Positions 1 through 5,335 of a DNA stretch of 6,811 nucleotides are shown here, one piece after another. How positions within the stretch are numbered: the first letter of the stretch is position 1; the number at the start of each line of letters is the position of its first letter. The notes below the pieces were generated by a model. That model saw only the letters and a program-made list of their open reading frames with translations. It was not told where the DNA came from and searched no databases. The position numbers and the translations under genes are program-made. Origin of the DNA: Pseudomonadota bacterium (GTDB lineage Bacteria; Pseudomonadota; Gammaproteobacteria; Burkholderiales; SG8-39); NCBI GenBank assembly GCA_021847125.1, contig JAJZUK010000061.1:1-6811 (forward strand), given 5' to 3'.

Positions 1-697
1 CGAGCCGGGCGCGCGCGCCGGTGTTGTGTTCGATAGCGGCATAGCGCTCGGCAGCGCCGCGCGCCTTGGCCTCGTCGCCCGCTGCGGCGTAGATCATTGC
101 GGCGGCCCGCTGCACTTCTGCATTGCCCGGCAACAACGGCAGGGCTTTCTCGATGGCTGCGCGCGCGCCGGGCAAGTCGCGCGCATAGTAGGCCGCCGCG
201 GCGAGCCCGTGGTAGCCGTCGCCTCTGCGCGGTTCGATATCGGTCGCACGGCGGAAGGCCTCCGCGGATTTTTCGTAGCGCTTGGCTTCGAATTCCAGCC
301 GGCCGAGCTGCAGCGCCGCGTGGTAATGCGCTGGATCGTAATTCAGCGCCAGTTCGTAGCCTGTGACCGCCAGTTCCCGCTTGGCCTCGTCGCCGCGCAG
401 GTAAAGCAAATGATAGGTGAGGCCGTTCAGAAAATGCAGCTGCGCGTTATCCGGCGAAAACTTCAGGCCCGCATTGAAAATGCGCGACGCGTCCTCGTAG
501 CGATGTTGCCCTAGCCTCTCCAGGCCTTCCGCTGCCAGCACGTGCGCGATGCGCAGATCGCTCTTTGGCGCCTCGTCAGTCGCATGCTCCGCTATCGCCG
601 GAACATGAAGCGCGCCGCAGCCGCCCAGCGCTAGCAAGAAAATCGATATCAGCAGGAGGGAACCAAAGCTAGCAACGCCACTTCTTGACAAACGCAT
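1..697 (-). CDS. TPR-repeat lipoprotein, 3' end outside the window
   Basis: The minus-strand frame is open from the ATG at 697 to the window edge (232 residues, no stop). The N-terminus MRLSRSG is followed by a hydrophobic stretch (about residues 8-26) ending in LALGGC. This is a lipobox-like site with Cys27 as the likely lipidated residue, so I infer an envelope lipoprotein. The rest is alpha-helical with about five TPR-like units, near residues 50-83, 84-121, 124-157, 160-191 and 193-226. These have the usual small/large pattern and the loop signatures 'KFSPDN', 'NYDPAH' and 'DIEPRR'. A GGAG at 706-709 lies 8 nt upstream of the ATG and supports this start. TPR lipoproteins scaffold protein complexes (pilus, secretion or exopolysaccharide assembly). 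Nothing visible here says which, and the neighbouring genes do not help. The lipoprotein and TPR calls are strong; the specific role is unknown. Confidence 0.85.
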   Translation of the reverse strand, partial: MRLSRSGVASFGSLLLISIFLLALGGCGALHVPAIAEHATDEAPKSDLRIAHVLAAEGLERLGQHRYEDASRIFNAGLKFSPDNAQLHFLNGLTYHLLYLRGDEAKRELAVTGYELALNYDPAHYHAALQLGRLEFEAKRYEKSAEAFRRATDIEPRRGDGYHGLAAAAYYARDLPGARAAIEKALPLLPGNAEVQRAAAMIYAAAGDEAKARGAAERYAAIEHNTGARARL

Positions 698-721
698 GCC
701 GATTTCTCCGGAGATCGTTAG

Positions 722-747
722 CTGCCGACGGGTGTCCGCCTCGGCAG
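722..747. repeat. 7-bp perfect inverted repeat in the lipoprotein leader
   Basis: CTGCCGA (722-728) and TCGGCAG (741-747) are exact inverted copies separated by 12 nt. The element lies 25-50 bp upstream of the lipoprotein ATG, so it could be an operator or an mRNA leader hairpin. No U-run follows on either strand, so a terminator is unlikely. Function is inferred only from position. Confidence 0.4.
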
Positions 748-1144
748 GAATCGCGCGATTCAGGTTTTGATTCGACTAGGGGATGGGACAATCAACCCGC
801 CAGGTCGCGCCATATTGTTTTGCTTGGGGCGGAGGAATGAATCTGTGTCGGCTCGCAGCATGCGCGTATCGCTTCCATATGGATTCCAGACACCGCCCTG
901 TTGGGAGACGACCGGCGATTTAAGAGAATTTCTTGCCCAAATGAGTATAACCCTACATTGCATGTGGGAATTGACGAAGATCAAATGCGTCGCGCCCACG
1001 CCCAATGCGTGCGGAATTCGTAGTACCAGCATCGACGATGTTGCGGCGTCGCACTCGATCGCCGCTCGCTTCCGGCGGACCGCTGCCTCAAGCATCATCG
1101 GGGTGCCGCGCAGCCTCGCTAGGACCCTAAACGCCGCGTCTTTA

Positions 1145-1173
1145 TTGGTTCTCCGGGCGGGGTTGACTATTAT
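1145..1173 (+). promoter_or_regulatory. Candidate sigma-70 promoter for pncAB
   Basis: TTGGTT (1145-1150) and TATTAT (1168-1173) are separated by 17 bp. The -10 matches the consensus at 5 of 6 positions, the -35 only at TTG. Transcription would start near 1180, about 70 nt before pncA. The -10 lies inside TTGACTATTATCAA (1163-1176), whose ends TTGA/TCAA form a short inverted repeat that could be an operator. It matches no NAD-regulator site that I can recall. Confidence 0.4.
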
Positions 1174-1252
1174 CAATACCGCACTCGCGCCGTGGCCGGA
1201 CAATGCTCCGGCAAGCGCTCAAATTCCGAATTCACTCGCGGCGGTGCGCCTC

Positions 1253-1849
1253 ATGAGTTTCGGTCCCCCTGTCCGTCTGCAAACCGGCGATGCGCTGATC
1301 GCGGTCGACGTGCAGAACGATTTTCTCCCCGGCGGCAGTCTTGCCGTGCCGCAGGGCGATGCCGTCGTCCCCGTGCTCAAGCGCTGCATTGAAGCCTTTG
1401 CCGCGCGCGCGCTGCCCGTAGTCGCGACGCGCGACTGGCATCCGCCGAACCACTGCTCGTTCCAGGCGCAAGGCGGGATCTGGCCGCCGCATTGCGTCGC
1501 CGCGACGCGCGGCGCCGAATTCGCGTCCGGTCTCGCGCTGCCGCCGACGGCGGTCGTGATCTCCAAGGCTACGAGCGCAGAGGCCGATGCCTATTCCGGC
1601 TTCGGCGGCACCGATCTCGCGCTGCGCTTGCATGCAATGCGGGTGACGCGCCTTTACATCGGCGGTCTGGCCACCGATTATTGCGTGCTCAACACCGTCA
1701 GGGATGCCTTGGCCGAAGGCTTCGAAGTGTTGCTGCTCGCCGACGCGATCCGCGCCGTCGACGTGCATCCCGGGGACGGGGCGCGCGCGCTGGATGAAAT
1801 GCGCCGGCTGGGTGCGCGCTCCCTGCGCTACGAGGAGCTTGCGCCGTGA
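1253..1849 (+). CDS. pncA: Nicotinamidase PncA
   Basis: This cytoplasmic hydrolase deamidates nicotinamide to nicotinate and ammonia, the first step of NAD salvage. The 198-residue product is close in size to E. coli PncA (about 213). The isochorismatase-fold catalytic triad is present: Asp19 in 'VDVQNDF', Lys105 in 'VISKAT', and Cys144 in 'GLATDYCV'. The metal ligands are Asp61 and His63 in 'RDWHPPNH' and His80 in 'PPHCV'. 'DAYSGF' (112-117) is also typical of the family. The start at 1253 is chosen because family similarity begins about 12 residues later. The frame stays open back to 767, but that extension has no family likeness. No clear Shine-Dalgarno precedes 1253, and an in-frame GTG at 1244 is possible. 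The gene ends inside the start of pncB, which uses the product nicotinate. Function is secure; the exact start is less so. Confidence 0.93.
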   Translation: MSFGPPVRLQTGDALIAVDVQNDFLPGGSLAVPQGDAVVPVLKRCIEAFAARALPVVATRDWHPPNHCSFQAQGGIWPPHCVAATRGAEFASGLALPPTAVVISKATSAEADAYSGFGGTDLALRLHAMRVTRLYIGGLATDYCVLNTVRDALAEGFEVLLLADAIRAVDVHPGDGARALDEMRRLGARSLRYEELAP

Positions 1850-3186
1850 GCCGCAGCGAAAGCGCGCTGCTGACCGACCTGTATCAGCTCACCATGCTGC
1901 AGGCCTATTTCGACGAGGGCATGGATCAGACCGCGGTGTTCGAGTTTTTCGTGCGCGCGCTGCCGCCGGGGCGCAATTTCCTCCTGGCCGCCGGGCTGGA
2001 GCAGGTGCTCAGTTACCTTGAGCAATTCCGCGTCACCGGGGCCGAGCTGGCCTGGCTGCGCGCGCAGGGCGGTTTCCGCGAGCCGTTTCTCGCCGCGCTG
2101 GGCGGACTGCGCTTCACCGGCGACGTGCATGCGCTGCCCGAGGGCACGGTCTGTTTCATCAACGAGCCGCTGCTGCGCATCACCGCGCCGATCGCCGAGG
2201 CGCAGGTGGTGGAGAGCCGGCTGCTGAGCCTCGCGCACCTGTCGACGCTGATCGCCTCGAAAGCGGCGCGCAGCGTGCTCGCCGCGCCGGGCAAGCTGCT
2301 GGTCGATTTCGGCATGCGCCGCGCGCATGGCGCCGAGGCCGGGCTGCTCGCGGCGCGCTCAGCCTATCTCGCGGGTTTCTCCGGAACCGCGACGGTGGCG
2401 GCCGGAATCGAATTCGGCATTCCGGTGTTCGGCACCATGGCCCACTCCTATATCGAGGCGCATGCAAACGAGCTCTCCGCTTTCCGCGGGTTCGCGCGCT
2501 CCTGCCCGGCCAACGTGGTGCTGCTGATCGATACCTACGACACCGAGCGCGCCGCGGAAAAAGTGGTGCGCCTCGCGCCCGAACTAGCGCGCGAGGGCAT
2601 ACGCGTGCGCGGCGTGCGCCTCGATAGCGGTGATCTCGCGGCGCATGCGCGCGCGGTGCGCGCCATTCTCGACCACGGGGGCCTGCGCGAGGTCACGATA
2701 TTTTCCAGCGGCAACCTGGACGAGTGGAAAGTGCGGGACTTGCTAGCCTCGGGCGCGCCTATCGACGGCTTCGGCATCGGCACCGCGCTCGATACTTCGA
2801 GCGATGCGCCTTTCCTCGATTGCGCTTACAAGCTGCAGGAGTACGCGGGGACGCCGCGGCGCAAGCATTCGGAGGGCAAGGCCACCTGGCCCGGGCGCAA
2901 GCAGGTGTACCGGCACTTCGCCGCCGACGGCAGCTTCGATCACGACATCGTGAACCTGGAGGGTGCGCTACAGCGTGGAACGCCGCTGCTCGTGCCGGTG
3001 ATGCAGGGGGGCAAGCGCGTGGCGCCGGCCGAGACGCTCGCCATCGCACGCGCGCGCGCGGCGCTGCAGCTCGCGCGACTGCCGCCGCGACTCAGGCTGC
3101 TGGAGCCGGCGACTACGCCCTACCGCGTCGACATCGCGCCGCCTTTGCGCGCGCTGGCCGAAAAGCTGGACCGCAGGCCGCATTGA
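1846..3186 (+). CDS. pncB: Nicotinate phosphoribosyltransferase PncB
   Basis: This enzyme joins nicotinate and PRPP to give nicotinate mononucleotide, normally coupled to ATP hydrolysis. It is the committed step of the Preiss-Handler NAD pathway and acts in the cytoplasm. The product has 446 residues. The N-terminus 'LLTDLYQLTM' (9-18) is diagnostic of the TIGR01513-type NAPRTase branch. Other signatures are 'FGMRRAHG' (155-162), 'FGTMAHSYIEA' (195-205) with His200 as the expected phosphorylated histidine, 'GVRLDSGDL' (256-264), 'SSGNLDE' (287-293) and the phosphate-loop region 'GFGIGTAL' (308-315). The start is a GTG that overlaps the pncA stop (GTGA). GAGGAG at 1832-1837, 8 nt upstream and inside pncA, fixes this start and implies translational coupling. 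All key motifs are intact. The final residues are rich in Arg and Ala and less conserved. Confidence 0.95.
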   Translation: MSRSESALLTDLYQLTMLQAYFDEGMDQTAVFEFFVRALPPGRNFLLAAGLEQVLSYLEQFRVTGAELAWLRAQGGFREPFLAALGGLRFTGDVHALPEGTVCFINEPLLRITAPIAEAQVVESRLLSLAHLSTLIASKAARSVLAAPGKLLVDFGMRRAHGAEAGLLAARSAYLAGFSGTATVAAGIEFGIPVFGTMAHSYIEAHANELSAFRGFARSCPANVVLLIDTYDTERAAEKVVRLAPELAREGIRVRGVRLDSGDLAAHARAVRAILDHGGLREVTIFSSGNLDEWKVRDLLASGAPIDGFGIGTALDTSSDAPFLDCAYKLQEYAGTPRRKHSEGKATWPGRKQVYRHFAADGSFDHDIVNLEGALQRGTPLLVPVMQGGKRVAPAETLAIARARAALQLARLPPRLRLLEPATTPYRVDIAPPLRALAEKLDRRPH

Positions 3187-3198
3187 CGTTGCGCTGGT

Positions 3199-3220
3199 GC
3201 TGCTCGCCCTACGGCGCAGC
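3199..3220. terminator. Weak hairpin after pncB
   Basis: GCTGC (3199-3203) pairs with GCAGC (3216-3220), and GCC (3206-3208) with GGC (3213-3215). This leaves a 2-nt bulge and a 4-nt loop. It begins 13 bp after the pncB stop. There is no T-run after it, so intrinsic termination is uncertain. Confidence 0.3.
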
Positions 3221-3258
3221 CTAAATCGCGCCAGTCACAGTTGCAGAGCTTGGATTTG

Positions 3259-3282
3259 GCGCGGACGAAAAGCCGTCCGCGC
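3259..3282. repeat. 9-bp GC-rich hairpin
   Basis: GCGCGGACG (3259-3267) and CGTCCGCGC (3274-3282) are exact inverted copies around the loop AAAAGC. This is the first member of the hairpin cluster. From its GGACGAAAA onward it resembles the second hairpin (GGATGAAAA). It may act as a terminator stem for pncB, though no T-run follows immediately. Confidence 0.6.
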
Positions 3283-3283
3283 G

Positions 3284-3334
3284 GATCGTTGATTGCGTAC
3301 GGATGAAAACCACATCCGCACGCAATCGGCGATC
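3284..3334. repeat. 22-bp near-perfect hairpin
   Basis: The arms 3284-3305 and 3313-3334 pair over 22 positions with one A-C mismatch and two G-T wobbles, around the 7-nt loop AAAACCA. The inner 15 bp (3291-3305 / 3313-3327) contain only the single mismatch. The second arm is less similar than a recent duplication would be, which suggests the structure is maintained or decaying slowly. Function could be terminator, mRNA stabiliser or REP-like element. Confidence 0.7.
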
Positions 3335-3375
3335 TTGGATGAAACCCAACCCGAAAGCGCTTTTGCTTTTATCGT

Positions 3376-3426
3376 AACCGTGTTTTCTGTACGGATGCGC
3401 TTCTTATCCGTACAGAAAACACGGTT
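3376..3426. terminator. 21-bp perfect hairpin, possible bidirectional terminator
   Basis: The arms 3376-3396 and 3406-3426 are exact inverted copies over 21 bp around a 9-nt loop. They contain GTACGGAT, also seen in the 3284-3334 hairpin as GTACGGATG. The arms are A/T-rich in the middle (TTTTC and GAAAA), so RNA from either strand carries a short U-stretch within the stem. Its position between convergent genes fits a shared terminator. A REP-like mobile palindrome is the alternative. Confidence 0.55.
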
Positions 3427-3478
3427 GGCGCGCGTCCCCCAAGAGGACTTGCTTCGCGGCGCAGCGCGCAAATCCATT

Positions 3479-3492
3479 CGTCGCATGCGACG
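3479..3492. repeat. 14-bp perfect palindrome
   Basis: CGTCGCATGCGACG is a perfect 14-bp palindrome 29 bp beyond the argA stop codon. It could be a protein-binding site or an unloopable stem remnant. Nothing else indicates a role. Confidence 0.45.
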
Positions 3493-3499
3493 CTACCGG

Positions 3500-3522
3500 A
3501 GACGCCTAATAAGGCAGCGTCT
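3500..3522 (-). terminator. Hairpin overlapping the argA stop codon
   Basis: Read on the minus strand, AGACG then CCT pairs with AGG then CGTCT: 8 bp, a 3-nt bulge and the loop TATT. It starts inside the TAG stop of argA. No U-tract follows, so it may be an incomplete terminator or a 3'-end stabiliser. Confidence 0.35.
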
Positions 3523-4912
3523 AGAGTTTCTTCAGCAGCACCTTGGAGCGGCGCTGCCAGTTGTAGAGCGATTTCTTCGGCTCGGGCAATGCGCTGACGG
3601 CAACCTCCGCGAAGCCGCGCTCGATGAACCAGTGCGAGGCGCGCGTGGTGAGCACGAACAACTTCTTGTAGCCGAGCTGGCGCGCTTCGACCTCGCCGTG
3701 CTCGAGCAGCTTCTCGCCATAGCCCCGGCTCTGGAATTCCGGCCGCACCGCGACGGCCGCCAGTTCCGCGGCCTTGCCCGCCAGCGGGTAAAGCGCGGCG
3801 CAGCCGACGATCACGCCGTCGTGTTCGATCACGAAGAAGCTCTGCACCTCGCGCTCCAGCAATTCGCGGCCGCGATAGACCAGCGTGCCCTCCGCCTCCA
3901 GCGGCTCGATCAGCTGCAGGATGCCGCCGATGTCGTCGATGCTGGCCGGGCGCAGGCGCTCCAGCTTGTCGGCGGTAATCATGCTGCCCGAGCCGCCGTG
4001 GGTGAACAGTTCGAGCAGCAGCGCGCCGTCCACCTTGTGCGACACCACGTGCGCCCGCGCCACGCCGGCGCGCACCGCCTCCACCGCATGGGTCAGATAC
4101 AGGCGCGTGTCGGCGGTAAGGTTCTTGCCTTTCGACAGCAGTTGTTCGGCCTCTTGCGCCGACAGCTCCGGCATCAGCTTGCCGCGCGCGTCCTCCACCG
4201 GCGCGTCGCTGAGAAACACCAGCTTCGCCGCGCGCAGCGCCTTGGCGGTGGCGACGGCGACGTCCTCCATCGACAGGTTGAACACTTCGCCGGTAGGCGA
4301 ATTGCCGACGCTGGAGATGATGACCAGGTTGTCCGCGGCGAGGCAGGACTCGATCGCGGCCGCATCGACCTTGCGCACCGTGCCGGTGTATTGCAGATCG
4401 ACGCCGTCAAGCACGCCCATGGGCTGGGCGGTGATGAAATTGCCCGACACCGTATTGATCGCCGCACCCGCCATGGGCGAATTGGGCAGGCCCTGCGACA
4501 GGAGCGCGTCGAGCTCCACCCGCAGCAGGCCCGCGGCCTCCTTCACGCAGGCGAGCGCCGCCGCGTCGGTGATGCGCATCCCGGCGTGATAGCGCGACCG
4601 CGTGCGGCGCAATTTCAACTGCGCCTCGATCTGCGGGCGCGAGCCGTGGACCAGCACCAGGCGTATGCCGGTGCTGCGCAGCAGGTTGATGTCCTGCGTA
4701 AGCACGGCGAATTTGCCGTCCGCCACGACTTCGCCGCCGAAGGCGATGACGAAGGTCTTGCCGCGGAAGGCGTTGAAATAAGGCGCCGCGGAACGGAACC
4801 AGGCGACGAACTGGCTATGGACGGTGGTCGGCATGCGCGCTACCAAAGGCGAAAACGCCATTCTAAGTCTTTTGCCGGACTGCCAGGCCGGCACCAGGCC
4901 GGACGCTTCCAT
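3521..4912 (-). CDS. argA: Amino-acid N-acetyltransferase (N-acetylglutamate synthase) ArgA
   Basis: ArgA acetylates glutamate with acetyl-CoA, the first step of arginine biosynthesis, in the cytoplasm. The frame has 463 codons (E. coli ArgA is 443). The amino-acid-kinase domain spans about residues 35-320, with 'GKTFVIAFGGE' (51-61), 'VLVHGSRPQ' (86-94) and 'VSGNFITAQPMGV' (155-167). In family members this domain is regulatory and binds arginine. The GNAT domain spans about 322-463, with the acetyl-CoA loop 'QSRGYG' (394-399) and 'KLFVLTTRASHWFIERGF' (417-434). The C-terminus 'LYNWQRRSKVLLKKL' is typical. The start is uncertain: Met1 at 4912 has AGGG 6 nt upstream. Family likeness begins only near residue 33, so Met18 (4861) or Met27 (4834) could be true starts. 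A candidate promoter with -10 TATGAA at 4917-4912 would exclude Met1. The gene stands alone and converges on pncB. Confidence 0.95.
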   Translation of the reverse strand: MEASGLVPAWQSGKRLRMAFSPLVARMPTTVHSQFVAWFRSAAPYFNAFRGKTFVIAFGGEVVADGKFAVLTQDINLLRSTGIRLVLVHGSRPQIEAQLKLRRTRSRYHAGMRITDAAALACVKEAAGLLRVELDALLSQGLPNSPMAGAAINTVSGNFITAQPMGVLDGVDLQYTGTVRKVDAAAIESCLAADNLVIISSVGNSPTGEVFNLSMEDVAVATAKALRAAKLVFLSDAPVEDARGKLMPELSAQEAEQLLSKGKNLTADTRLYLTHAVEAVRAGVARAHVVSHKVDGALLLELFTHGGSGSMITADKLERLRPASIDDIGGILQLIEPLEAEGTLVYRGRELLEREVQSFFVIEHDGVIVGCAALYPLAGKAAELAAVAVRPEFQSRGYGEKLLEHGEVEARQLGYKKLFVLTTRASHWFIERGFAEVAVSALPEPKKSLYNWQRRSKVLLKKL

Positions 4913-4971
4913 TCATAACCCTGCCCGGCGTCGGACAACAATTTCTTTTTCCCGCAGACAGCACCCGCTAA

Positions 4972-4999
4972 TTGTCTCCTAATTCTTGTTCGCTAAGAT
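4972..4999 (+). promoter_or_regulatory. Candidate promoter for the 5043-6597 genes
   Basis: TTGTCT (4972-4977) and TAAGAT (4994-4999) are separated by 16 bp; each matches the sigma-70 consensus at 4 of 6 positions. It lies 44 bp before the ATG at 5043. The direct repeat CTAATT (4968-4973 and 4979-4984, 11-bp period) overlaps the -35, a geometry often used by OmpR-type response regulators. The regulator is not identifiable from the window. Confidence 0.4.
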
Positions 5000-5042
5000 C
5001 GCGGCCACGGACATATTCGCGCGACTTCAAGGAGCGATCATC

Positions 5043-5147
5043 ATGAAAACCAAGATTTATCTGGTCTCGCCCGCGCCGCTGTGCCGGGACCACCGCCAGC
5101 GCCTATGCCGGGGCGATCGCCGCACCCCGGCCTCATCGTTCGCTTGA
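5043..5147 (+). CDS. Short 34-codon ORF of unknown function, possibly degraded
   Basis: ATG at 5043 has an excellent ribosome binding site, AAGGAG at 5029-5034 with 8 nt spacing. The frame reads MKTKIYLVSPAPLC and ends at TGA 5145-5147 with an Arg/Pro-rich tail that looks like out-of-frame GC-rich DNA. Other frames carry pieces resembling a signal peptide: GLARAAV (5063-5083) and AGTTASAYAGAIAAP (from 5083). One extra G near 5063 and one near 5083 would join MKTKIYL to both and give a plausible Sec signal sequence. This may therefore be a frameshifted secreted peptide gene, a translated leader, or a chance ORF behind a real binding site. I recognise no family. It precedes the membrane protein gene by 35 bp. 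Confidence 0.35.
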   Translation: MKTKIYLVSPAPLCRDHRQRLCRGDRRTPASSFA

Positions 5148-5170
5148 AGCGCACACCGCTAAACACCCAT

Positions 5171-5175
5171 GGGAG
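5171..5175 (+). promoter_or_regulatory. Ribosome binding site fixing the DUF347 gene start at 5183
   Basis: GGGAG ends 7 nt before the ATG at 5183, whose frame encodes MKALARED and then MLNKVPEVTLYF, the conserved N-terminus of the family. The ATG at 5272, where the long downstream frame begins, has only a poor GGA 11 nt upstream. The native start is therefore 5183, although its frame does not continue into the main coding body. Confidence 0.65.
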
Positions 5176-5182
5176 AAGCCAA

Positions 5183-5335
5183 ATGAAGGCACTCGCGCGC
5201 GAAGACACAATGCAAATGCTGAACAAAGTTCCGGAAGTCACGCTTTACTTTACTTCTGGATTATCAAGATCATGGCGACAACGGTCGGCGAGACGGCCGC
5301 GGATTTTCTCAACGCCGATTTGCATTTCGGCCTGA
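5183..5335 (+). pseudogene. N-terminal piece of the DUF347 membrane protein, out of frame
   Basis: From the ATG at 5183 the frame gives about 23 residues ending MLNKVPEVTLYF, which I recognise as the usual beginning of COG4705/DUF347 proteins. The continuation expected from the family is FWIIKI, and this is present at 5254-5271 but in another frame. Translation from 5183 instead reads TSGLSRSWRQR and stops at 5335. The cause is the TTTAC duplication at 5244-5253: removing one copy joins both parts exactly as TLYF-WIIKIMATTVGET. As it stands this is a truncated 50-residue product unless frameshifting, a corrected sequence or a polymorphism restores the frame. Confidence 0.7.
5244..5253 (+). 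repeat. 5-bp tandem duplication TTTAC x2 causing a frameshift
   Basis: TTTAC occurs twice in direct succession (5244-5248 and 5249-5253) exactly where the two frames of the DUF347 gene must join. Deleting one copy restores a continuous frame from 5183 to 5988 with no further change. This is the signature of replication slippage on a short repeat; an assembly or read error is the other simple explanation. Confidence 0.75.

Larger units (their letters stand above)
698..1252. other. Divergent spacer of about 555 bp without a convincing gene
   Basis: This spacer separates the divergent TPR lipoprotein and pncA. Frames are open across parts of it: a plus-strand extension of pncA from 767 and a minus-strand frame at 760-1203. 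Neither translation shows a known family, regular codon bias or a well-placed ribosome binding site. Base composition is visibly less GC-rich than the flanking genes (for example around 920-990). It should hold the promoters of both flanking genes; I can support only the inverted repeat at 722-747 and a promoter candidate at 1145-1173. It may contain remnants of a lost gene, but I could not identify one. Confidence 0.6.
3187..3520. other. Convergent pncB-argA spacer filled with hairpins
   Basis: This 334-bp spacer lies between two genes that point at each other. It holds no convincing coding sequence but at least five inverted repeats, listed separately. The motif GGAYG followed by AAA or GCG and then (C)CCG recurs at 3263, 3301, 3337 and 3393. 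The layout suggests transcription terminators for the two genes, REP-like palindromic repeats, or both. Confidence 0.7.

Noticed and set aside
26..514. 162-codon plus-strand ORF at the window start
   Set aside because: It lies opposite the TPR lipoprotein, whose signal peptide, lipobox, repeats and ribosome binding site are all present.
760..1203. 147-codon minus-strand ORF in the pncA upstream spacer
   Set aside because: It has no known motif, no clear ribosome binding site and overlaps an open frame on the other strand; I could not support it as a gene.
767..1252. 162-codon N-terminal extension of PncA
   Set aside because: The nicotinamidase fold starts just after 1253 and the extension has no recognisable domain or ribosome binding site; a frame left open by chance is simpler.
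3259..3492. CRISPR-like array
   Set aside because: The repeats are inverted, diverged and irregularly spaced (38, 36 and 56 bp), without conserved repeat units, spacers or cas genes.
3293..4918. Very long plus-strand open frame (541 codons) opposite argA
   Set aside because: It is the antisense shadow of argA in GC-rich DNA. The translation is Arg/Gln/His-rich with no family features, while the minus strand gives a complete ArgA.
5244..5257. Programmed ribosomal frameshift at TTTACTTTAC
   Set aside because: No canonical slippery heptamer or clear downstream structure is visible; a simple 5-bp duplication explains the shift fully.
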